A DNA stretch of 11,658 bases. Source: Chloroflexota bacterium. GTDB lineage: Bacteria > Chloroflexota > Ktedonobacteria > Ktedonobacterales > Ktedonobacteraceae. The notes under the pieces are model-generated. The model had not been told where the DNA came from. It did no database searches and saw only the letters and a list, made by a program, of their open reading frames with translations. Below, one piece after another: positions 1 to 7,760 of the stretch. The DNA is taken from assembly GCA_005881495.1 (NCBI GenBank), contig VBHI01000247.1, positions 1 through 11,658 of the forward strand, written 5' to 3'. The position numbers and the translations under genes are program-made. Within the stretch, counting starts at the first letter, position 1, and every line of letters begins with the position of its first letter.

Positions 1-2346
1 TACAGAAGTTCGTAGCGGCAATAATTGGGCAAGCTGAAGATAGATCCACTCTTGCAGCCACTCTGTACTCGACTTGGCTGGCGCTTGCTCTAGGAAGTGT
101 TCAGCTTCTTCATATCCCTGAAGGGCATTTGCATGAGGGGGGCCTTGAGTGTCGGCAGGTGCCTCCTGCCATGTGACGGCGTTCTTCCGTTGCAGGCGCG
201 CCCGCCAGATATACTTCTGTGCTGGGATGTAGGTCATTGCACGTTGATAGGCTTGCCTCGCCTCCTGGAGCTGTCCCGTGATCTCGAAGACATCCCCCAT
301 GTCCTCATACAGGAGCGCTACTTCCTGCCACTGTTGCTCTTGCAGTACATGCTCCCGTGGGCTGGCTTCGAGGAGTGTAACGGCTTGCTGAAATGCTGTA
401 ATGGCTTCTGTGTGCGCATAGATCCGCATAGCGACCTCACCAGCACGTCGATAGTAGGGGGTGGCCAGTTCTGGAAGCCTCGCACGCTCATAGTGGACAG
501 CAATCTGTCCGCCGATCGCACCCAGGTCTTCCGCATACACCACCTCGAACGCCTCTGCGGCACGACGATGCAAGAGGCGCCGGTGTGCGGGACTCAAGGA
601 ATCATAGGCCTGCTCTCGCAGCTTGTCGTGGCTAAAGTCATAGGTCTCAGCCGTTCCCGTTCCTTGTTCCCGCACAATGCGCCTCTGCCATAATTCATCC
701 AGCCCTTGCACCACAGCATCTTCGCTCTGCCCACTGGCTCGTGCAAGCACGGAGAACGTAAACTCGCGCCCGATAACCGCAGCCATGTCTGCAACTTCAC
801 GGGCCAGCGGGGAGAGTTGTGCGAGCCGTGTAGCGAGCACTGTCTGCACCGTTGGCGGAAGCATTGAGGCAGGTTGTGTGAGCAGAGGGAGTGGACTGCC
901 GGCAACAGGTTGTGCTCTTTCGTGTTGTTCCAACGTTCCTGCCCGCACCATCTCAACCACGAACAGCGGGTTGCCTTCTGTCTCGCGATAGAGCGTGTCG
1001 CTCATGGCTGGATCAAGCTGGCTTCCCGCGACGTGTTCTGCCAGGGATGTCGTCTCAAGAGTAGTGAGCGGCCCAAGCGCGACTTCTGTCACCAGGCCAT
1101 CTCGTTGCAGTGCTCCCAGGAACGCTACCAGGGGATGCCCAGGAAGTGTCTCCTCCGCGCGCACCGTCCCGATAAGGAGCAAGCGTGCACCCGGCTCAAA
1201 ACGCAACAGGTAATGCAGCCATTCGAGGGTCTCGTGACAGGGCTTCAAAAAAGTGTTGGCGCTGCCACCCCTCCGTCATGGGAGCGGGACGAGGCAGTTT
1301 TGGTCGTTTGACAAGCACCTCCGGTACCAGCCGTGCGATCTCCGTGAGCCAAATAGGATCGAGGGCTGAGAGGCCTGTTTGTAATGCCTCCGTGCGCAGC
1401 CAGCTGGTCACAGGAGCATAGACCAGTTGTCCCACAGCGGCATAACAGCGGGCGCTCGCGGTGGCTAGGCCTTGTCGGCTGACCCACGCCTCCATCTCTT
1501 CTGCCAGCCGCGTCTTGCCGATGCCCGCCTCTCCGGTGAGAAGCACGATGCGCGGGTGCCCACCTGCGGCCTTGCGCCAGGCCTCCTGGAGTTGCCGCCA
1601 CTCCGCTTTGCGGCCGATCAGTGGTGCGGCTGTACCTCGTGAGGTGAGCGGGCCGGTCGGAGCCCTGGGGGAGGTAGCCGACTGCATGAGCGATTCGTAG
1701 ACTGCACGCGTGGCCTCGCTCGGCTCCGTCCCCAGTTCGCGCTCCAGGAGCTTGGCGCAGGTGTGGTAGACGCGCAGCGCCGCGGCTCGGTCACCACGCA
1801 GGGCAGACAAGCGCATGAGTTGCCGGTAGGTTGCCTCGTGCAATGCGTCCTGGCGGAGGAGCTGTTGCGCTGCCGTGATGGCGGCGTCATAGTCCCGCTC
1901 CGCTTCCAGAAGCACTATCAAGCGTTCCGCAGCCCGGAGAAACGCCTGGCGCAAGCGGTCTCGTTCAGGCAAGATCCACTCCTCGTAGCAACTGGGCAAG
2001 AGGTCCCCGCGGTACAGGTGCAGCACCTGCTCCAGGGCCTGCCGCATCACGGTTGTGTCCTGGGCTTGCTCTGCTTGCTCGGCCTGGACCAGTGCCTGTT
2101 CCATATCCTGGATATCCAGGGTGAAGGCGCCATCAGTAGCTGGCGCAGATTGGTATGGGCTTGCGCTTCGGTCGAATCGGGCCAGAGGAGAAAGGCCAGG
2201 TGAGAGCGATCCTGGGGTGCGGTGCGATGCAGCACGAGGTAGGCGAGCAAGGATTGTACACGGGGAACTGTGATCGTTGTCACCGGTGTCTCGCCCGATA
2301 CCAGCCGGAAGTCACCGAGGAGATGGATGTGCAGGGTTGGAATCAC
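1..2346 (-). pseudogene. BTAD-domain/AAA ATPase transcriptional regulator, broken by two out-of-frame deletions; 3' end outside window
   Basis: Large SARP/BTAD-type regulator: N-terminal winged-helix segment, BTAD helices, AAA ATPase, then TPR-like helices. The GTG at 2346 is chosen because AGAGGGGAAG lies just upstream. Residues 1-70 (LLGDFRLVSGE, QSLLAYLVLHR, LAFLLWPDS, TNLRQLL) are in one frame. Near 2134-2139 the frame jumps and BTAD resumes at DGAFTLDIQDMEQAL, so about 25 residues usually found between these motifs are missing. The second frame carries Walker A (GEAGIGKT) and runs to about 1240, where FFEAL meets ETLEWLHYLL in a third register, with about 20-25 residues lost. That gap is where Walker B (LLLLDD-type) is expected. 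From 1233 to 1 the frame is open without a stop and reads as normal family sequence (VADMAAVIGREF, YDFSHDKLREQAYDSL, then TPR-like repeats). First and third segments share a register, but the middle has stops in it. Probably a recent pseudogene; assembly error is the alternative. Confidence 0.82.
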
Positions 2347-2431
2347 CAGAAGCTTCCCCTCTTAGATACAGGCAATCTGCTCAACGGCGTGTTACAAATC
2401 CTCTTTCGCTCCTTTAAGGCATCTTAGCGGC

Positions 2432-2457
2432 AGTATACCACGTCCATTGATGGACGT
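2432..2457 (-). promoter_or_regulatory. Extended -10 promoter overlapped by an 18-bp palindromic operator
   Basis: On the minus strand the extended -10 TGGTATACT lies at 2440-2432, about 80 bases before the GTG of the broken regulator. Immediately upstream, between the -10 and where a -35 would sit, is the perfect inverted repeat ACGTCCATTGATGGACGT (2440-2457; 8-bp arms, 2-base spacer). No good -35 is visible, as is common with extended -10 promoters. The position is classic for a repressor site. The binding protein is unknown. Confidence 0.6.
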
Positions 2458-2494
2458 ATAAAGATGCTGTCGCAGAGGGCAGCGCTTTGCAGAG

Positions 2495-2521
2495 ATCAAA
2501 CACCCGGCCCGGAAGTTTGAT
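2495..2521 (-). terminator. Hairpin after the Clp N-domain gene
   Basis: Arms ATCAAAC and GTTTGAT flank an inner CCGG/CCGG pair, giving a hairpin beginning 9 bases beyond the stop of the Clp N-domain gene. There is no U-tract after it on either strand, so an intrinsic terminator is only plausible. It also separates that gene from the next promoter. Confidence 0.4.
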
Positions 2522-2529
2522 ATGACTCG

Positions 2530-3318
2530 CTATTGAGATTGCTCCTCCGTCGATTCTGCTGAAACCTCTCCATTCCCTGTCACTTCCTGCGCCAGCGATT
2601 GAGCCACTACGCGCAGGCGACGGATCTCAGCCACTGTTCCATAGACCTTCTCGAAGAGTGATCTGTTCGCTTCAATGCCAGCGTGAATAAGCCATGCTGC
2701 TGCGTCGCTTCGTGTCGAGCGAATGCCAGCTTCGATCAGCGCGTCGACGGCATCCAGGTCGCGCCCATCAATGCGGCAAGTCACAACGTTGCTCTTGGGC
2801 GGGGACTGCTCTGCTGCCTTCCCGCCGCTTGCCAGGGCAATGGCCTGGAAGGTCTGAGCCCGCACTTTCTCCAGGGTCGTTCCAAATGCCCTCAATAGCC
2901 CTACCGCGATACCCTCTCCCTCGCGTGTAAGTCCCAGCAACAGGTGTTCAGGAGCTATTTTCTCCTGCCGGAGATGCCCTGCCTCGTTAAACGCCAGGGT
3001 CGTCGCTGCCACCGCGCGTGGGGTAAGGCCGATCTCTCCAATCACTGCTTCTTTACCAGGCCCAACAATAAACGTTACAGCCCTGCGCACGGCCTCAAGT
3101 TCGATGCCCAGGCTATGCAGGACGTTATAAGCGATGCTTTCGCCCTCACGCAACAGGCCTAGCATCAGGTGTTCAGTGCCAACATAATTATGGTGCAGTT
3201 CTCGTGCTTCCTCCTGCGCCAGGTCCAGCACAAGGCGCGTCTTTTCGGTGAACTTCTCCGCAGATATGGTTAGAGTTACTGATCCTTGCTCGCCTTGTGT
3301 CTGAGTATGCTCGCTCAT
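2530..3318 (-). CDS. Clp N-terminal domain protein (no ATPase) with C-terminal ribbon-helix-helix-like segment
   Basis: This 262-residue protein has two Clp N repeats: residues 22-90 (FTEKTRLVLDLAQEEAREL, YVGTEHLMLGLLREGES) and 98-160 (LTPRAVAATTLAFNEAG, IAPEHLLLGLTREGEGIA). No Walker A or AAA module follows, so it is not a ClpC/ClpB unfoldase. In ClpC this domain binds substrates, adaptors and, in some bacteria, phospho-arginine. A Pro/Ser linker near 165-176 leads to residues 177-218 (VTCRIDGRDLDAVDALIEAG, STRSDAAAWLIHAGIEA), which have the strand-helix-helix pattern of CopG-type ribbon-helix-helix DNA-binding domains. A helical tail (220-245) and an acidic C terminus follow. ATG at 3318 is supported by AGGAGGAAA just upstream. 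It is monocistronic and divergent from the NUDIX gene. A stress-responsive regulator or adaptor is an inference; the Clp N call is firm and the RHH call moderate. Confidence 0.85.
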   Translation of the reverse strand: MSEHTQTQGEQGSVTLTISAEKFTEKTRLVLDLAQEEARELHHNYVGTEHLMLGLLREGESIAYNVLHSLGIELEAVRRAVTFIVGPGKEAVIGEIGLTPRAVAATTLAFNEAGHLRQEKIAPEHLLLGLTREGEGIAVGLLRAFGTTLEKVRAQTFQAIALASGGKAAEQSPPKSNVVTCRIDGRDLDAVDALIEAGIRSTRSDAAAWLIHAGIEANRSLFEKVYGTVAEIRRLRVVAQSLAQEVTGNGEVSAESTEEQSQ

Positions 3319-3360
3319 AGTTTCCTCCTGATCTCCTGGCTTTTATTAGAAAGCAACGGG

Positions 3361-3385
3361 TAGTTTGTAAATAATTTACAATCTA
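3361..3385. promoter_or_regulatory. Near-perfect 25-bp palindrome at the predicted transcription start (operator candidate)
   Basis: The core TTGTAAATAATTTACAA (3365-3381) is a perfect inverted repeat with a 1-base centre. After one T/T mismatch on each side, TAG and CTA extend it to 25 bp. It begins at the expected +1 of the Clp N-domain promoter, where a bound dimer would block initiation. Its size and symmetry suit a small dimeric repressor. Confidence 0.65.
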
Positions 3386-3391
3386 CGTGCA

Positions 3392-3420
3392 AGTATAGCT
3401 ATTTATATCAGTTCTGTCAA
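3392..3420 (-). promoter_or_regulatory. Near-consensus sigma-70-type promoter of the Clp N-domain gene
   Basis: Minus strand: -35 TTGACA at 3420-3415, exactly 17 bases, then -10 TATACT at 3397-3392. This is the best promoter match in the window. The predicted start is about 3385, leaving a leader of about 65 bases before the ATG. Confidence 0.8.
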
Positions 3421-3449
3421 GGGTCTCTCACTAGAAAAGAGTAATACTG

Positions 3450-3455
3450 TATACT
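3450..3455 (+). promoter_or_regulatory. -10 element of the NUDIX gene
   Basis: TATACT lies 52 bases before the chosen NUDIX start. The -35 region is poor. It is divergent from the Clp N-domain promoter, with the two -10 elements 53 bases apart. Confidence 0.45.
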
Positions 3456-3507
3456 AGAGGAAACCATAGCCCTTTTTGTCGATAGCATGAGAGCGGGAGA
3501 ATGTTCA

Positions 3508-4023
3508 ATGTCACAAGTGGATGGAACAGGCGAGCGACCCAAACCTAGGCGGCCCACCAGCCTTGGCGCGGGAGCGGTAGTCGTACACGCCGGGCGCGTA
3601 CTGCTGGTGCGCAATATCTTTGGCGTAACAAAAGGGCGTTACCTGTTACCGGCAGGGCGCGTGAACATCGGCGAGTTGCCCGATGCTGCTGCCGCTCGTG
3701 AGACATTCGAAGAGACGAACCTGCGGGTAGAGATCGAGGGTCTGATTGGGCTGCGCATCTGGGTCATGGATGATGGAGAACACAACTACTTTTTCATGTT
3801 CCGTGCGCGCCTGCTTTCACCTCTCAGCGATCTGCAAGCCAATACCGACGAGATTGATGATGCCCATTTCTTCTCTAAAGAAGAGATGGACGCACTTTCC
3901 TTAGATGAAACATGGGCGGGAGCGATTGCCGTTGCCTATAAAGCGCTCGAACCAGGCGCAACGGTGTGGCCCAACGACGCCGCCCTCTCTAGCGACTCGG
4001 GAGTCGATTCGCCCGAAAGATGA
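3508..4023 (+). CDS. NUDIX hydrolase
   Basis: A 171-residue NUDIX-fold protein, expected to cleave a nucleoside diphosphate linked to another moiety using divalent metal. The NUDIX box G-x5-E-x7-R-E-x2-E-E is complete at residues 50-70 (G50, E56, R64, E65, E68, E69). The position normally Gly after EE is Asn71, a tolerated variation. The N-terminal strand (GAGAVVVHAGRVLLVRN, 20-36) and the GRYLLPAGRV approach are typical. The second in-frame ATG at 3508 is preferred over the one at 3487, because GGGAGA sits 7 bases before 3508 and nothing comparable precedes 3487. The substrate cannot be told from sequence. The C terminus beyond residue 150 is probably disordered. It is a single-gene unit, divergent from the Clp N-domain gene. 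Confidence 0.9.
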   Translation: MSQVDGTGERPKPRRPTSLGAGAVVVHAGRVLLVRNIFGVTKGRYLLPAGRVNIGELPDAAAARETFEETNLRVEIEGLIGLRIWVMDDGEHNYFFMFRARLLSPLSDLQANTDEIDDAHFFSKEEMDALSLDETWAGAIAVAYKALEPGATVWPNDAALSSDSGVDSPER

Positions 4024-4145
4024 CGAATCTGGATGTAGTGACCCGATTTATCGCGTCCACGGAGCAGCGTTGAGCGACCCCTCAAACCATAGTACCATCT
4101 GGCTGTATTTTTGTCGTTTACCCAGTGTTTCATCAATTACCGCGC

Positions 4146-4151
4146 TATACT
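4146..4151 (+). promoter_or_regulatory. -10 element before the C39-like peptidase gene
   Basis: TATACT, 55 bases before the ATG at 4206, with no convincing -35. It matches the -10 used elsewhere in the window. Confidence 0.4.
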
Positions 4152-4205
4152 ATCGTTTAAGAAGCTATTGATGAGATGTCGTTCTGGATAGCGAGGTAAT
4201 ATTTT

Positions 4206-5114
4206 ATGGTGTCTGTCGCAGTCATTGTACTGTCGCTGGTAATCATACTTTTGATGGTTAGCAACCTTTTCGTTAGTGCATCCCGCACATATCGGCAGCA
4301 GCAGAAAGTAGAAGTCACAGAGGCACAAGAGGCACACACGGCAGATACGCAAGGATTGGTGCTTGTCCACACACAACTTGGCATGCTGGTCAGCACCCGC
4401 AAATCTCTGGCTAGCCCTGGCTTTACGCTTCCCCCCCATTGGTATTCCCGCCTGCGTACATATGTCTCGCTTATCCTGTTATTGATGGTACTGATAACGT
4501 TTTGTATCCAACGCGGCCTGGCCGACGGAACGCTGCAAAATTTAAGCCGTGGGCTGACATACTTTGGTTCCACTCAATTCAGTACCAACGATATTCGAGC
4601 CGCCGCTCATGTGACTGCGTTGAATGCCTCACAACAGCTTGTGCGCATCTCACAGCTCGACCCGGCACAATATAACTCTAACTCGGAATGGAATACCTGG
4701 GCCTATTCCGCCTGCTCAACCGCCTCGATGACAGAGGTCTTTGATGCCTATGGTCGTCACTTTCGCATTACCGACGTGTTGGCAGTGGAAGCGCAGATCG
4801 GCGCAATTACTCCGCAGATGGGATTGCTGGATCCTTCAGGTATACAGCAAACTGCCGCGCAGTTTGGCTTTAAGACGAACTGGGGCAACTCGTGGACACT
4901 CGACCAGGTCATCAATACCGCGAACTCGGGGAAGCCGGTGATCGTCGGCTTCCCGCCGGACAGGTACGCTGGTGGCCATCTACTCGTCGTAATCGGCGGC
5001 GATAGCACCAACGTGTACCTGGCAGATAGCTCCTCCTGGAATCACCGGGCGCTGACGCACGACCAATTTTTACAATGGTGGGCAGGATACGCGGCAGTAG
5101 TAACACCAGAGTAG
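4206..5114 (+). CDS. Membrane-anchored C39-family (papain-like) peptidase
   Basis: A 302-residue protein with hydrophobic segments at 4-23 (VAVIVLSLVIILLMVSNLFV) and 87-101 (VSLILLLMVLITFCI). Between them is a polar stretch of about 60 residues rich in Gln, Glu and Thr. The C-terminal domain (about 145-300) has the C39-type order: Cys170 in WAYSACSTASMTEVFDAYG, His258 in YAGGHLLVVIGGD and Asp274 in VYLADSSSW, a plausible catalytic triad. Family members act on secreted peptides or surface proteins. The double-TM topology would put the protease domain on the same side as the N terminus, or outside if the first segment acts as a signal. No ABC transporter module is attached and no bacteriocin gene is adjacent, so it is not a standard leader-peptide exporter. 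GAGGT lies 9 bases before the ATG. The substrate is unknown. Confidence 0.78.
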   Translation: MVSVAVIVLSLVIILLMVSNLFVSASRTYRQQQKVEVTEAQEAHTADTQGLVLVHTQLGMLVSTRKSLASPGFTLPPHWYSRLRTYVSLILLLMVLITFCIQRGLADGTLQNLSRGLTYFGSTQFSTNDIRAAAHVTALNASQQLVRISQLDPAQYNSNSEWNTWAYSACSTASMTEVFDAYGRHFRITDVLAVEAQIGAITPQMGLLDPSGIQQTAAQFGFKTNWGNSWTLDQVINTANSGKPVIVGFPPDRYAGGHLLVVIGGDSTNVYLADSSSWNHRALTHDQFLQWWAGYAAVVTPE

Positions 5115-5128
5115 CACTATTTTTACAA

Positions 5129-5179
5129 AGACAAAACAAGGGGACAACCAACTTCGTCGATTGCCCCCTTGTTTTGTCT
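5129..5179. terminator. Bidirectional hairpin terminator between convergent genes
   Basis: A perfect 15-bp stem: AGACAAAACAAGGGG (5129-5143) pairs with its complement at 5165-5179 across a 21-base loop. It begins 15 bases after the peptidase stop and ends 13 bases before the fumC stop. The outer stem is A/T-rich on both sides, so it can serve both strands. Confidence 0.85.
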
Positions 5180-5192
5180 CTCTGAATAAACA

Positions 5193-6611
5193 CTACCCGC
5201 CAGCCGGCCCACCTTCTAAGCCAGGTCTGGTCATGCTGGCCGGGTCGAGGATACGGTCAAGTTCCTCCTCCGAAAGATTCGTTTTTTCACGTGCCACCTC
5301 GCGCACCGTTCTCCCCATTTTATAAGCCACCTTGGAGATATCGGCGGCTGCGTCATAGCCAATGATGGGAGCAAATGAGGTGCAGATAGCCAGGCCGCGC
5401 TCAACCATCTCGGGGCCTCTGCCGGTCGCCTGCAATCCCTTGATACACTGCTCGGTAAAGTTGCGCGCGGCAGACGCGAGCAAACTGATCGATTGCAGCA
5501 AATTGTAAGCCGCGACCGGCATCATGACATTGATCTCGAAATTGCCGGATTGCCCCGCGATGGTGATGGTGGTATGATTGCCTATAACCTGGGCACAGAC
5601 CATACACACCGATTCGGCGATAACCGGGTTGACCTTGCCAGGCATGATCGAGCTACCAGGCTGCACGGCTGGCAAATCAATCTCACCGATGCCGGCGCGC
5701 GGACCAGAACCGAGCCAGCGAATATCGTTGGCAATCTTCATGAGGCTGACCGCCAGCGTATTGAGCGCGCCGCTGGCCTCGACGATATTGTCGAGCGTGC
5801 TCTGCGCCTGGAAGTGATTGCTCGTCTCCCGCACCGTGACGCCGTTCATCTCCGAGAGAATGCGGCAGACGCGCACCGAAAACTCCGGGTGGGTATTGAC
5901 CCCTGTACCAACCGCTGTACCACCGAGGGCCACCTCCGACAGTTCTTCCTGGGCATGGCGCATCCGGCTAATGCCGCGCTCGATCTGCCCGGCATAGCCC
6001 AGAAACTCCTGCCCCAGCCGGATGGGCGTGGCGTCCTGCAAGTGCGTACGACCCGTTTTGATGACCGGCATGAACTCGTCCGCCTTCTGCTGCAAGGCCG
6101 CCTGTAACTGCTTCAAAGCCGGCGCCAGGTCGTCCTCAATGCTCACCAGCGCGGAGAGATGCATCGCCGTAGGAATCACGTCGTTGGAGGACTGTCCAAA
6201 GTTGACATGGTCATTAGGGTGCACCTTGCGGGAGCCGCGCGAGCCACCCAGCAGTTCGCTGGCACGGTTGGCGATCACCTCATTGGCATTCATGTTGGTC
6301 GAAGTGCCTGAGCCGGTCTGAAAAATATCAAGGACGAAGTGTTTATCGAGCTTACCATCGATAACTTCCTGCGCGGCGCTGACAATCGCTTCCGCTACCT
6401 GCACATCCACCGTCCCCAACGCTGCATTCGCCTGGGCAGCAGCCTGCTTTATCTGGCCTAAGGCGCGAATGAATTGGCGCGGGAAGCGCAGATCGCTAAT
6501 AGGAAAATTAAGGACGGCTCGCTGGGTACTGGCGCCGAAATAGGCATCAGCAGGCACCTGCATCTCACCCATCGAGTCGCGCTCAGTCCGCGTTTCTCCT
6601 TTTTCACTCAT
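5193..6611 (-). CDS. fumC: Class II fumarate hydratase
   Basis: A 472-residue class II fumarase, converting fumarate and L-malate in the TCA cycle as a cytosolic homotetramer without an Fe-S cluster. Landmarks: GSGTSTNMNANEVIANRA (100-117), NFGQSSNDVIPTAMH (137-151), TGRTHLQDA with His190 matching the catalytic His188 of E. coli FumC, and the signature GSSIMPGKVNP (319-329) with Ser320 and Lys326 matching Ser318 and Lys324. The run IMPGKVNPVIAESVCMVCAQ followed by GNHTTITIAGQSGNFEINV is fumarase-like; aspartase would have IMPAKVNP. Length is normal and the frame complete. ATG at 6611 has GGGAGAAG just upstream. It has its own extended -10 promoter and no neighbouring TCA gene, so it is a single-gene unit. 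Confidence 0.97.
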   Translation of the reverse strand: MSEKGETRTERDSMGEMQVPADAYFGASTQRAVLNFPISDLRFPRQFIRALGQIKQAAAQANAALGTVDVQVAEAIVSAAQEVIDGKLDKHFVLDIFQTGSGTSTNMNANEVIANRASELLGGSRGSRKVHPNDHVNFGQSSNDVIPTAMHLSALVSIEDDLAPALKQLQAALQQKADEFMPVIKTGRTHLQDATPIRLGQEFLGYAGQIERGISRMRHAQEELSEVALGGTAVGTGVNTHPEFSVRVCRILSEMNGVTVRETSNHFQAQSTLDNIVEASGALNTLAVSLMKIANDIRWLGSGPRAGIGEIDLPAVQPGSSIMPGKVNPVIAESVCMVCAQVIGNHTTITIAGQSGNFEINVMMPVAAYNLLQSISLLASAARNFTEQCIKGLQATGRGPEMVERGLAICTSFAPIIGYDAAADISKVAYKMGRTVREVAREKTNLSEEELDRILDPASMTRPGLEGGPAGG

Positions 6612-6670
6612 ATATCTTCTCCCGAAAGCTTTTTTTCATAGGGGAAAATGTTCCATACTGTAAGAACTTG

Positions 6671-6684
6671 AGAGATGTATCTCT
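6671..6684. promoter_or_regulatory. Inverted repeat at the fumC transcription start
   Basis: AGAGATGTATCTCT: perfect 6-bp arms with a 2-base centre, starting about one base beyond the predicted fumC +1. It is a candidate operator, or a hairpin at the 5' end of the transcript. Confidence 0.4.
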
Positions 6685-6691
6685 AGAAAAT

Positions 6692-6700
6692 ATTATACCA
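6692..6700 (-). promoter_or_regulatory. Extended -10 promoter of fumC
   Basis: The minus strand reads TGGTATAAT at 6700-6692, a perfect extended -10. The -35 is poor. The predicted start is near 6685, giving a leader of about 74 bases. Confidence 0.7.
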
Positions 6701-6754
6701 CTCCGCTCCCTGTGAAGTTTCAGGTGTGGCAGCAGTTGCAGACTACCTCACCCA

Positions 6755-7483
6755 TTAGCGGGTTGTATCTTTTGGCTTGACGCGTGGCGCAACCGGTTCA
6801 TGTCGGTCCGCGTGCAGCGCACGGATTTCCGGAAGCGCATGGAGTTCGCTGATGACACGCGTCAGCGCCGGTGCGTCAGATGCGCGGCAGAGCAGTTCAA
6901 TCGACTCAACCTCTTGCCCGCTCAGCAATTGGAGTTTCTCTACGGTGACCTCGTTGCGTACGCAGGTGTCATAGACGCTGGCGATAAATTGGGGTGTTAC
7001 GGCTGTAGCTTCCAGGTGCAGGTGGTGGATGCTTGATGCAGGATGAGGCACGAAGGCACGTTCTACGTGGTAGAGCATGTGCAGGACGAAAAGCGCGAGA
7101 GCCGTTGTGACCACGGCCTCGACAATAAAACCTGCTCCACAGGCCATGCCGATGGCAGCTACCACCCAGATGGCGGCTGCGGTGGTGAGTCCTTGCACTT
7201 TCTCCTTTTCGCGGCTCAAGAAGATGGTGCCTGCACCCAGGAAGCCGACACCAGCCACGATATTGGAGGCGATACGTGTGGGATCGGCCGAGACGTGAAG
7301 GGAGCGAGCGATGTCTACAAAACCATAGGCCGAGATGGCGGTAAAGAGGGCCGAACCGAGGGAGACGAGAGCAAGCGTGCGCATGCCCGCTGACCGCTCA
7401 TGGATTTCGCGCTCCAATCCGATGAAGGCGCCAATGAGTAAGGCCACCATCAGGCGCAGCAGGATGACGGGGAACGAGATCAT
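6755..7483 (-). CDS. MgtC/SapB-family inner-membrane protein
   Basis: A 242-residue protein. The N-terminal 140 residues carry the MgtC/SapB hallmarks: GLEREIHERSAGMRTLALVS (22-41), ASNIVAGVGFLGAGTI (72-87) and GLTTAAAIWVVAAIGMACGAG (98-118), with about four or five hydrophobic helices. The C-terminal 95 residues are soluble and have the strand-helix pattern of the ACT-like tail seen in long MgtC-family proteins. In pathogens MgtC helps growth at low magnesium and inhibits the F1Fo ATPase. In free-living bacteria the role is less clear, and this is a family assignment only. GGAGGG sits 9 bases before the ATG, and an earlier ATG is out of frame. It is divergent from the PPK2 genes. A shared magnesium or phosphate theme is attractive but unproven. 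Confidence 0.92.
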   Translation of the reverse strand: MISFPVILLRLMVALLIGAFIGLEREIHERSAGMRTLALVSLGSALFTAISAYGFVDIARSLHVSADPTRIASNIVAGVGFLGAGTIFLSREKEKVQGLTTAAAIWVVAAIGMACGAGFIVEAVVTTALALFVLHMLYHVERAFVPHPASSIHHLHLEATAVTPQFIASVYDTCVRNEVTVEKLQLLSGQEVESIELLCRASDAPALTRVISELHALPEIRALHADRHEPVAPRVKPKDTTR

Positions 7484-7575
7484 GGCATTTTACCCTCCGT
7501 TGGTGCAGGTTCGCTTTGAACAAGTGGGTCCATCGTAAGAGACGACGAGAATGGAGTCGATTCACTCACGATACT

Positions 7576-7581
7576 ATTATA
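7576..7581 (-). promoter_or_regulatory. -10 element of the MgtC-family gene
   Basis: Consensus TATAAT on the minus strand, about 95 bases upstream of the ATG at 7483. No good -35 is seen 16-18 bases further upstream. Confidence 0.45.
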
Positions 7582-7745
7582 GCACCTACGTCCAGGGATG
7601 AGCCAGGGGTGCCAGGGCACGGTGATGAAGCTGCTATCATGTTTGGCGAACAAGCTGGCCGAAAACAGCATCTACCGGTGCAATTCGCCTATTTCGAAAG
7701 GCTTGCCAGCAATCTGCATGCAAAGAGCGAAATCATTCATTGTAA

Positions 7746-7754
7746 TGGTATACT
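7746..7754 (+). promoter_or_regulatory. Extended -10 promoter of the PPK2 genes
   Basis: TGGTATACT, the same extended -10 as at the broken BTAD regulator. The -35 is weak. The predicted start is near 7761, so the repeats that follow fall in the leader. Confidence 0.6.
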
Positions 7755-7760
7755 AACAAT

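Noticed and set aside
97..693. Long plus-strand frame of 198 codons
   Set aside because: It lies antisense to the conserved C-terminal part of the BTAD-AAA regulator, which is open on the minus strand through this region and shows family motifs. The plus frame has none.
3993..4006. Perfect inverted repeat CGACTCGGGAGTCG near the NUDIX 3' end
   Set aside because: Short, GC-rich and within coding sequence with no U-tract. Likely chance.
5401..6321. Several frames of 68-204 codons over fumC in other frames
   Set aside because: Shadow frames of a highly conserved gene; none carries its own motif or start signal.
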